Assembly: GCA_964394905.1 (NCBI GenBank)
Contig: CAYMZF010000019.1
Location: 1-13,213, forward strand
Direction: 5' to 3'
Origin: GCA-002840305 sp964394905
Lineage (GTDB): Bacteria; Patescibacteriota; Patescibacteriia; Patescibacteriales; UBA12465
Length of the DNA stretch: 13,213 nucleotides
The translations under genes and the position numbers were made by a program. This document shows positions 7,139 to 13,213 of this stretch, one piece after another. The first letter of the stretch is position 1; every line of letters begins with the position of its first letter. A model generated the notes under the pieces. That model saw only the letters and a program-made list of their open reading frames with translations. It was not told where the DNA came from and made no database searches.

Positions 7139-7588
7139 ATGCAACAATTTACCGTTCCACAATTTATTGATGTTGAACCTAAAATTATCGGGCCAATAAC
7201 TACCAGACAATTTTTAATTTTTTTAGCAGCCGCTTTATTAATATTTTTATGCTATAAAACATTAGATTTTACTTCTTTTGTAGTCGTCGGGGTTTTTATT
7301 TTTGCTTTATCCGGTGTCTTTGCTTTTTTAAAGATCAACGGTCGACCCTTTCATTTTTTTTTATTGAATTTGTTTCAAACTTTCAAAAAACCGGCTCTTA
7401 GGGTTTGGAATCATAAGGCCATTACTTTAGAGAATAAAGAAGAAAAACAAATTGAATACGAAAAAATTTTACCGCCGGATAAATATTTCGCCGCCCAAAA
7501 ATTAGCCGAATTATCTCTGATTATTGATACTAAAGGAAGATATAAAGGAGAAGACAGCGGTACAATTGAAGTTGATAATAATTATTAA
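7139..7588 (+). CDS. PrgI-family (VirB3-like) type IV secretion inner-membrane protein
   Basis: The 149-residue product opens with VPQFIDVEPKIIGPITTRQF (residues 6-25), the signature PrgI start. Two adjacent membrane helices follow (about 26-42 and 47-64), then KINGRPFHFFLLNLF (65-79) and a basic KKPALRVW segment. This is the complete PrgI pattern. The C-terminal 60 residues are hydrophilic and more variable. PrgI proteins occupy the place of VirB3 in many minimal type IV systems and partner with VirB4, whose two pieces follow at once (11-base gap), exactly the expected order. The ATG at 7139 is preceded by a T-run and no Shine-Dalgarno sequence. Family assignment is firm; the structural role is by family. 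Confidence 0.9.
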   Translation: MQQFTVPQFIDVEPKIIGPITTRQFLIFLAAALLIFLCYKTLDFTSFVVVGVFIFALSGVFAFLKINGRPFHFFLLNLFQTFKKPALRVWNHKAITLENKEEKQIEYEKILPPDKYFAAQKLAELSLIIDTKGRYKGEDSGTIEVDNNY

Positions 7589-7599
7589 ATACGAATTTC

Positions 7600-8280
7600 A
7601 TGGCTCAAAATACAGCAAGTAAAAAAAGTAATAATGTTTCCACTCAACAGTATTTAGATATTTTAGAAATAAAAGACGATACTGTTATTATGAGAGACGG
7701 AACTATCAGGGCGGTTTTAGAAGTGTCCAGTATTAATTTTGCTTTAAAAAGTGAGGATGAACAAAATGCCATTATATATTCTTATGTCAGTTTTTTAAAT
7801 AATATTAGTACTCCTATCCAAATTGTAGTTCAATCTCGTGATTTAAATATTGATAATTATATTGAATATTTAAAAACTAAAGAAAAAGAACAGACCAATA
7901 GATTGTTAAAAATTCAAACCGGAGAATATATTGAATATATAAAAGAATTAGTGTCAATCGGAAAAATTATGAATAAAAAGTTTTTTGTGGTCGTTCCATA
8001 TAGTCCTTTAACCGATAAACATAAAGGTTTTTTTTCTCAATTATCGGAAGTTTTTAAACCGGCTACTATTTTAAAATTAAAAGAAGCTAAATTTTTGAAA
8101 TATAAAGATAGTTTAATGCGTCGGGTTGATAGTGTCTTTTCGGCTTTATTATCCGTAGGAGTTGACGTTAAAATGTTAAATACTCAGCAATTAATTGAAC
8201 TTTATTACAGCACCTATAATCCTGAAACAGTTAAAAATCAAACTTTAACCGATATCAATAAGATTCAAGTGGAACAATAG
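7600..8280 (+). CDS. TraC-like protein corresponding to the N-terminal part of VirB4
   Basis: The 226-residue soluble product begins with a short polar tail. It then shows STQQYLDILEIKDDTVIMRDG (residues 14-34), RAVLEVSSINFALKSEDEQ, and FLNNISTPIQIVVQSR..NIDNYIEYL (65-91). This is the pattern of the N-terminal TraC/VirB4 domain that contacts the membrane partner VirB3/PrgI. It ends shortly after LLSVGVDVKMLNTQQLIELYY (183-203) with no ATPase motif. The stop is real: TAG at 8278-8280 is followed two codons later by an in-frame TAA. The VirB4 ATPase gene begins 32 bases on in another frame. PrgI, this protein and VirB4 in a row indicate a VirB4 made from two chains. Confidence 0.85.
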   Translation: MAQNTASKKSNNVSTQQYLDILEIKDDTVIMRDGTIRAVLEVSSINFALKSEDEQNAIIYSYVSFLNNISTPIQIVVQSRDLNIDNYIEYLKTKEKEQTNRLLKIQTGEYIEYIKELVSIGKIMNKKFFVVVPYSPLTDKHKGFFSQLSEVFKPATILKLKEAKFLKYKDSLMRRVDSVFSALLSVGVDVKMLNTQQLIELYYSTYNPETVKNQTLTDINKIQVEQ

Positions 8281-8312
8281 GTTTAAATTAATTGCTAACA
8301 AATTATATAAAT

Positions 8313-10223
8313 ATGATAAATTTAAGAAAACAATTAGACATTTCCGATTCCAAAAAGAAAAAGAAAGGATTATTGGAGGAAGAATTGGCCAAAGCAGGTA
8401 TCAGTGATGCAGAATTTGAGTCGACTAAAGAATTAATTGAAGAAGAACGGGCTTTCCGTCAAGGTATTTTGTCGGTGCGTGATTTAATTTCCCCGGCCAG
8501 TTTAAAAATTGATTCCACTTTTTTACAATTAGGCCAAAAGTTTTTAAGAACTATTTTTGTTATAAGCTACCCTCGTTATATCAGTGTCGGTTGGTTTGCT
8601 CCTATTATTAATTTGAACGAATGTTTTGATGTTTCCATGTTTTTTTATCCGGTTAAAAGTGCAATTATTTTAAAACAATTAAAAAATAGAGTCGGTAATT
8701 TAGAAGCTCAGATTGTCGGTGACAGTGAAAAAGGAGCTCCACGTGATCCGATTAGAGAAACAGCTTTGCGAGATATTGAATATTTAAGAGATTCCTTAAC
8801 TCAAGGAACGGAAAAGTTTTTTCAGTTTGGTTTATATGTAACTATTTATGCCGATAATTTAGAAAAATTAGATCGGTTGTCCGATCAAGTGGAAGATATT
8901 TTCGGTTCACGTTTAGTCTATTCCAAAAGAGGTTTTTATCAAACCGAACAGGGGTTTAATTCCACTTTGCCTTTATGTAATGATGAATTATATATAACTT
9001 TCAATATGAATTCATCACCGATATCATCTTCTTTTCCTTTTATTTCCAGTGAACTAACCAGTGATAAAGGAATTTTGTATGGTATTAATCGTCATAATAA
9101 CAGTTTGATATTATTTGATCGTTTTAGTTTACAGAACGCCAATTCGGTTGTTTTTGCCACTTCCGGAGCCGGAAAAAGTTATTGTATTAAATTGGAAGTA
9201 CTAAGATCTTTAATGATGGGAACTGATGTTATAATTATTGATCCGGAATATGAGTATAAATATTTGTCGGAAGCGGTCGGTGGAACTTATGTTAATATTT
9301 CTTTATCAAGCGACAGTAAAATTAATCCGTTTGATTTACCGCGATCGGTTGGCGGAGAAGCTAAACCGAAAGATATTATTCGTAGTGCCGTTATCACTTT
9401 AAAAGGTTTGGTTCGTTTAATGATCGGTAATTTAAATCATGATGAAGATTCCGTGGTTGATCGGGCTTTACTTGAAACTTATGCCAAAAAAGATATTACT
9501 TCCGATTCCGATTTAACTCAAATTGAACCGCCGGTTTTGTCGGATTTACAGCAAGTATTAGAAGGCATGGAAGGCGGTAATGAGTTAGCTTTGCGTTTAA
9601 AAAAATATACTGAAGGAACTTTCTCCGGATTATTAAATAATCTGACTAACGTGGAAATGAATAACCAATTAGTTTGTTTTTCAGTTCGAGATTTGGAAGA
9701 CGAACTTCGTCCCATAGCTATTTATACCATTGTTAATTATATTTGGAATGTGGTTCGTAGTGAAACTAAAAAAAGAGTTTTGGTTATTGATGAGGCTTGG
9801 TGGATGATGCAAAATGAAGATAGTGCTAAATTTATTTTCGCTTTAGTTAAACGTTGTCGTAAATATTATTTGGGAGTAACCACTATCACTCAAGATGTTA
9901 ATGATTTTTTAACTTCGCCTTATGGTCAAGCGATTGTAAACAACTCTTCTTTACAAATCCTTTTAAAACAATCTCCGGCGGCCATTGATTTGATTCAAAA
10001 AACTTTTATGTTGACCGAAGGAGAAAAGTATTTATTATTAGAATGTGGTTTAGGAGAAGGAATTTTCTTTGCCGGTAATAAACATGTGGCTATTAAAGTG
10101 GTAGCTTCTTACAGTGAAGATCAATTAATTACTTCCGATCCTCGACAATTATTGGAAATTGAGGAAGCTAAAAAAGAATTTGCTCGCAATATGGATAAAG
10201 AGTCAGAAGATAAGTTTTTATAA
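8313..10223 (+). CDS. VirB4-family type IV secretion ATPase (DUF87/TraC-type), separate from its N-terminal domain
   Basis: The 636-residue product has a Lys-rich start and a charged helix (10-50). A middle region follows (55-260) with ISPASLKIDSTFLQLGQKFLR and a YPRYISVGWF segment. The RecA-like motor domain comes last: Walker A TSGAGKS (283-289), Walker B VLVIDEAWW (489-497), and downstream TTITQDVNDF (523-532) plus NNSSLQILLKQSP (543-555), all typical of VirB4. VirB4 hydrolyses ATP at the cytoplasmic base of the channel to power substrate or pilin movement. The frame extends to a TTG at 8292, but ATG 8313 has the AAAT-ATG context shared with most genes here, so I chose it. VirB4 proteins usually run near 800-900 residues in one chain; here the missing N-terminal domain is the preceding 226-aa gene. 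Confidence 0.92.
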   Translation: MINLRKQLDISDSKKKKKGLLEEELAKAGISDAEFESTKELIEEERAFRQGILSVRDLISPASLKIDSTFLQLGQKFLRTIFVISYPRYISVGWFAPIINLNECFDVSMFFYPVKSAIILKQLKNRVGNLEAQIVGDSEKGAPRDPIRETALRDIEYLRDSLTQGTEKFFQFGLYVTIYADNLEKLDRLSDQVEDIFGSRLVYSKRGFYQTEQGFNSTLPLCNDELYITFNMNSSPISSSFPFISSELTSDKGILYGINRHNNSLILFDRFSLQNANSVVFATSGAGKSYCIKLEVLRSLMMGTDVIIIDPEYEYKYLSEAVGGTYVNISLSSDSKINPFDLPRSVGGEAKPKDIIRSAVITLKGLVRLMIGNLNHDEDSVVDRALLETYAKKDITSDSDLTQIEPPVLSDLQQVLEGMEGGNELALRLKKYTEGTFSGLLNNLTNVEMNNQLVCFSVRDLEDELRPIAIYTIVNYIWNVVRSETKKRVLVIDEAWWMMQNEDSAKFIFALVKRCRKYYLGVTTITQDVNDFLTSPYGQAIVNNSSLQILLKQSPAAIDLIQKTFMLTEGEKYLLLECGLGEGIFFAGNKHVAIKVVASYSEDQLITSDPRQLLEIEEAKKEFARNMDKESEDKFL

Positions 10224-10266
10224 TAAAAGTTAAATTTAAAAATAAATTAAAATTAATTTTAAAAAT

Positions 10267-10887
10267 ATGATTACTATAAATAAAAGAAAAATTGGAATTT
10301 TTTTGATTGTGGCAGTTGTTGTCGTAATAATAATTATTGTTGTTTTTTCTTTATTACCGGAAGGTAGTGGTTTAAAAAATTTGTTTAATAATAAAACCAC
10401 TGAAGAAACTAAAACTCCGGAAGAATTATTTAATGAAATGAAGGCACAAACGGAAAGTGAAAAAGTTTATAATTTTGACGCCGAAGCTGAGCAAAACAGA
10501 GAGTGGACTCAGAACGATTTTAAACAAATCGCCCGATCTTTCGCCGAACGTTTTGGTTCCTATTCTAATCAATCCGATTATGGAAATATTGAAGACTTAA
10601 ACAGTTTAATGAGTTCCGATATGAAAATTTGGGCTGATAGTTATGTGGCTGATTTAAAAGCTAACAGCAGTTCCACTGATAATTATTATGGTATTATAAC
10701 TAAAGCTTTAATTGAACCTGAAATAGCAAATTTTGATTTGAATTCCAAACGAGTAGAGACTGTAGTTTCAACTCAAAGAGAAGAAACCTCAATTGACGGT
10801 CAAACTAAGAATTTTAAACAGGATATAAAAATAGTTTTTATTTTAGAAAACGATAAATGGTTGGTTGATAGCGCTACTTGGCAATAA
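10267..10887 (+). CDS. single-pass membrane protein with NTF2/VirB8-like soluble domain
   Basis: The 206-residue product has a short basic N-terminus, one strong membrane helix (9-30) and a polar linker rich in Thr/Glu (42-65). A domain of about 135 residues follows. Its pattern is helices with ARSFAERFGSY (89-99) and IWADSYVADL (121-130), then strands ending in KFKQD-like IKIVFILENDKWLVDSATW (187-205; the first residues here read NFKQDIKIVF). This is the layout of NTF2-fold domains, and single-pass plus NTF2 fold is the architecture of VirB8 and its Gram-positive relatives, which link channel parts on the outer face of the membrane. No cysteine is present. Position directly after VirB4 supports a VirB8-equivalent role, but the family call rests on pattern and context rather than a clear signature. 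Confidence 0.65.
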   Translation: MITINKRKIGIFLIVAVVVVIIIIVVFSLLPEGSGLKNLFNNKTTEETKTPEELFNEMKAQTESEKVYNFDAEAEQNREWTQNDFKQIARSFAERFGSYSNQSDYGNIEDLNSLMSSDMKIWADSYVADLKANSSSTDNYYGIITKALIEPEIANFDLNSKRVETVVSTQREETSIDGQTKNFKQDIKIVFILENDKWLVDSATWQ

Positions 10888-10928
10888 TTTTAATAAATTA
10901 ATATAAGGAAAAAAATAAAATAAAAAAT

Positions 10929-11705
10929 ATGGAAAAAATAAAAAAAACAATGACGGTTAAAAAAAATAATGATAAAAAATTTAATATTATTTTAATTTCT
11001 GCTTCTATCGTTTTGTTTTTGGCTTTAATTTTGTTATTGGCGTGGTTAAAGGTTTCTTTGTATTCGGCTAAAGATGAAGTGGCTATTGAAGTGGTAAATA
11101 ACTATAATAATAGTTCTACCGTTGAAACCATTGATCCTTTGGTTTCAGAAAAAAATTTAGTTAATAAAGATTTATCCGAACCTATTGATACCGAAAATGA
11201 TCCGTCTTTAGGAAACAAAGACGCTACGGTCACCATTTTTTATTTTTCTGATTATGCTTGTTCTTATTGTTTTGAACAGGAAATGATTATAAAAAAAATT
11301 TATGATAAATTTAACAAAAATGTGCGTATAATATGGAAGGATTATCCGGATTTGTCTTCTTTGGAAACTTTTTCTTATCAAGCGGCCAAGGCGGCTCGTT
11401 GTGCTAATAATCAAGGAAAATTTTGGGATTATAATGAATTATTATATCAAAAACAAGGAAGTTTTTCGGAATTGAAAGATCAGTTATTTTTAAATTTAGC
11501 CGATCAAATAAAATTGGATATGACTACTTTTACTAGCTGTTTAACTTCCGTTGATATTAATGATGCTATTATAGAAAATGTTTCTGAGGCTGAAAGTTTG
11601 GGTATTGTCGGTATTCCCTATATCTATGTTAATAGTCAAGGTGTTTTAGGCAGTGTTGACGAAGAAGAGTTAGAGAGCATGGTTGAAACCGAATTAGCTA
11701 AATAA
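10929..11705 (+). CDS. membrane-anchored DsbA-family thiol:disulfide oxidoreductase
   Basis: The 258-residue product starts with a Lys-rich cytoplasmic stretch (1-17), a membrane anchor (18-40) and a polar spacer (41-85). A DsbA/Thioredoxin_4-type domain follows: NKDATVTIFYFSDYACSYC (96-114) with the active site Cys111-Ser-Tyr-Cys114, a helical insert, and the cis-proline loop GIVGIPYIYV (225-234, cis-Pro 230). Two further cysteines (158, 204) lie in the helical insert, where related Gram-positive DsbA/BdbD-type enzymes may carry a structural pair. Active outside the membrane, it would form or isomerise disulfides. No DsbB or VKOR partner is visible here. An AAGGAA lies 18 bases before the ATG, too far to serve as a Shine-Dalgarno site. 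The position between the VirB8-like gene and radA suggests exported parts of the apparatus as substrates, which is inference. Confidence 0.88.
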   Translation: MEKIKKTMTVKKNNDKKFNIILISASIVLFLALILLLAWLKVSLYSAKDEVAIEVVNNYNNSSTVETIDPLVSEKNLVNKDLSEPIDTENDPSLGNKDATVTIFYFSDYACSYCFEQEMIIKKIYDKFNKNVRIIWKDYPDLSSLETFSYQAAKAARCANNQGKFWDYNELLYQKQGSFSELKDQLFLNLADQIKLDMTTFTSCLTSVDINDAIIENVSEAESLGIVGIPYIYVNSQGVLGSVDEEELESMVETELAK

Positions 11706-11730
11706 TTTAAATTTGGTTTGATAAAAGAAT

Positions 11731-13128
11731 ATGTCTGAGAAAATAAAAACAATTTATGAGTGTCAAAATTGTGGCGCCCAATTTCCTAAGTGGAGTGGGC
11801 GTTGTTTGGAATGCGGTCAATGGGGAACTTTAAAGGAGGATATTAAAGACGATAAAAAAATAGCCAATCAGGCTATGACTAAAATTATTTCATCAGAGAT
11901 TGTTGATTTAAGTAAAATAAAAGATATTGAAACTGTTCGTTTAGAGTCGGGTATTTCTGAAATTGATCGAGTTTTAGGCGGTGGTTTAATTTCCGGATCG
12001 GTGATTCTTTTAAGCGGTGAACCGGGGGTCGGAAAATCCACTATTTTAGCTCAATTAGCAAATCTTTTAGTAAATAATAATAAATCACTTAATGAAGTTC
12101 TATATATTTCCGGCGAAGAATCAGCCGGGCAAGTTAAACTACGTTTAGAAAGATTAAATTGTAATTTGAATAATTTTAAGTTTATCAGTGAAACTAATTT
12201 AGAAAAGATTATTTCATCGGCCATTAAACAAAAACCGGCGATGTTGATAGTTGACTCTATCCAAACTATTTATTCGGCTACAGTTTTGGGTGAAGCCGGC
12301 GGTATCAGTCAAATAAGAACCGTGGCGGTAAAATTTATGGAATTGGCTAAAAAATATAATATCCCGGTATTTTTAATCGGGCATATTACTAAAGATGGTC
12401 AAGTAGCCGGACCAAAATCATTGGAACATATTGTTGACGTTGTTTTGTATTTGGAAAATGACGGTCGTGGTGGTCATTGTGTATTAAGATCTATAAAAAA
12501 TCGTTTTGGTAGTGTTAATGAAATTGGAATTTTAGAAATGACCGGTAGCGGATTTGTGGAAGTAAAAAACCCTAGTGCCTCTTTTTTAGAAGGTGACCTG
12601 TCTTTGTCTTTTCCCGGTTCGGTCTTTTCCTGTGTAATCGAGGGTCATCGTCCTTTTTTGATAAATATTCAAGCTTTGGTCAGTCATACAGTTTTTGGTT
12701 ATCCGCAACGTAAAGCTTCCGGTTTTGATTTAAATCGTTTACAGGTTTTATCGGCGGTTATATCAAAAAAACAAAAACTAAACTTAACTAGTCAAGATAT
12801 TATTTTAAATATTGTCGGCGGTTTTAAAACCAATGATCCGGCCTTAGATTTAGCGGTGGCCTTAGCGATTGTTTCTTCTTTTTTAAATAAAAAATTAAGT
12901 GACAAGACGGCGGTTTTAGGTGAATTAGGTTTGGGTGGCGAACTTCGTCCTGTTGCCTATTTGGATATGCGACTTCGTGAAATAGAAAAAATGGGTTTTG
13001 AAACAGTGATTTTAGGCGAGTTAATCAACCTAGAAGACAAAAAGAGAATTATAGCTAACTTTAAAAAAATAAATTTTATTTTTGTAAAAACTTTATCCGA
13101 AGCAATAAAGATTTTAGGTGATAAATAG
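11731..13128 (+). CDS. radA: DNA repair protein RadA (Sms)
   Basis: The 465-residue product is full length for RadA. In order it shows an N-terminal zinc finger YECQNCGAQFP..WSGRCLECGQW (Cys 11, 14, 25, 28), Walker A GEPGVGKST (96-104), an ISGEES segment (126-131), and Walker B-like MLIVDSIQT (171-179). The RadA-specific KNRFG motif follows (256-260), then a C-terminal Lon-protease-like domain (about 290-465) with GGFKTNDPALDLAVALA. RadA is a hexameric DnaB-like motor that extends joint molecules in RecA-mediated recombination and, in naturally competent bacteria, supports integration of imported single strands. The start at 11731 fits the family N-terminus exactly. It follows the DsbA-like gene by 25 bases on the same strand, so cotranscription is likely; stop is TAG. 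Confidence 0.97.
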   Translation: MSEKIKTIYECQNCGAQFPKWSGRCLECGQWGTLKEDIKDDKKIANQAMTKIISSEIVDLSKIKDIETVRLESGISEIDRVLGGGLISGSVILLSGEPGVGKSTILAQLANLLVNNNKSLNEVLYISGEESAGQVKLRLERLNCNLNNFKFISETNLEKIISSAIKQKPAMLIVDSIQTIYSATVLGEAGGISQIRTVAVKFMELAKKYNIPVFLIGHITKDGQVAGPKSLEHIVDVVLYLENDGRGGHCVLRSIKNRFGSVNEIGILEMTGSGFVEVKNPSASFLEGDLSLSFPGSVFSCVIEGHRPFLINIQALVSHTVFGYPQRKASGFDLNRLQVLSAVISKKQKLNLTSQDIILNIVGGFKTNDPALDLAVALAIVSSFLNKKLSDKTAVLGELGLGGELRPVAYLDMRLREIEKMGFETVILGELINLEDKKRIIANFKKINFIFVKTLSEAIKILGDK

Positions 13129-13190
13129 TGTTATTTTATTTATGGTTATTTTAAATAGAAAAATTTTATTAAACATCTAAATATTTTAAA

Positions 13191-13212
13191 AAAGCGCTTC
13201 TTACGGCGTTTT
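13191..13212 (+). terminator. possible intrinsic terminator at the end of the operon
   Basis: AAAGCGC (13191-13197) can pair with GCGTTTT (13206-13212) around an 8-base loop, using one G-T wobble, and the right arm ends in four T. It lies about 63 bases after the radA stop. The hairpin is short and the window ends at its edge, so the rest of any T-tract cannot be seen. Nothing else is recognisable between 13129 and 13190. Confidence 0.3.
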
Positions 13213-13213
13213 A

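Noticed and set aside
8292..8312. Upstream TTG start for the VirB4 gene
   Set aside because: It adds only seven residues without a ribosome-binding site, whereas ATG 8313 has the AAAT-ATG context seen at other starts.
8278..8313. Frameshift or stop-codon readthrough joining the TraC-like and VirB4 ORFs
   Set aside because: The TAG is followed by an in-frame TAA two codons later, the ATPase ORF has a good start of its own, and both proteins have natural ends.
10905..10910. AAGGAA as Shine-Dalgarno site of the DsbA-like gene
   Set aside because: It is 18 bases from the ATG, too far for normal spacing.
13142..13213. Short open frames in the 3' tail (12 codons forward from 13142; about 21 basic codons on the reverse strand, open to the window edge)
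   Set aside because: Too short and compositionally biased to support; the reverse one might be the tail of a converging gene but cannot be judged from this window.

Overview
The window is AT-rich, and every supportable gene lies on the + strand. Gaps are small, stops are almost all TAA, and ribosome-binding sites of the Shine-Dalgarno type are lacking. With a PrgI-family protein, a two-gene VirB4 and a polytopic VirB6-like protein with a huge cytoplasmic tail, this strongly suggests a Candidate Phyla Radiation (Patescibacteria) genome, probably a Parcubacteria-like lineage. The lineage is an inference from gene content and style; no rRNA or other phylogenetic marker apart from radA is present.

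Layout. Positions 1-84 hold the tail of an unidentified gene. Positions 115-624 encode a DUF84/YjjX-type NTP phosphatase (nucleotide pool cleaning). It is followed by a tiny overlapping ORF (617-766). A hairpin with a T-tract (837-868) ends this unit and directly abuts a near-consensus sigma-70 type promoter (TTGGCA, 17-bp spacer, TATAAT, 867-895).

From that promoter a long co-directional array runs to 13128 with gaps of 6 to about 43 bases. In order it encodes: a disordered protein with two C-terminal membrane helices; a VirB6/TrbL-like channel protein with a tail of over 500 residues; two soluble proteins with Pro/Lys/Glu-rich linkers that look distantly related to each other; PrgI (VirB3-like); a TraC-like protein corresponding to the N-terminal part of VirB4; the VirB4 ATPase; a single-pass protein with an NTF2/VirB8-like look; a membrane-anchored DsbA-like thiol oxidoreductase; and RadA. 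A weak hairpin with a short T-run lies at the very end of the window.

Working together. PrgI, the two VirB4 pieces and the VirB6-like protein form the core of a type IV secretion-like inner-membrane machine powered by VirB4. The NTF2-like protein is a candidate VirB8 equivalent, and the DsbA-like protein may oxidise cysteines in exported loops. No relaxase, VirD4 coupling protein, VirB11 ATPase or outer-membrane core component is visible here, so this does not look like an ordinary conjugative element. RadA at the end could be incidental housekeeping or could link the machine to processing of imported DNA. The least explained parts are the two linker proteins (4626-7121), the first operon protein (955-1899) and the VirB6 tail. 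No tRNA, rRNA, CRISPR array, insertion sequence or attachment site was found.
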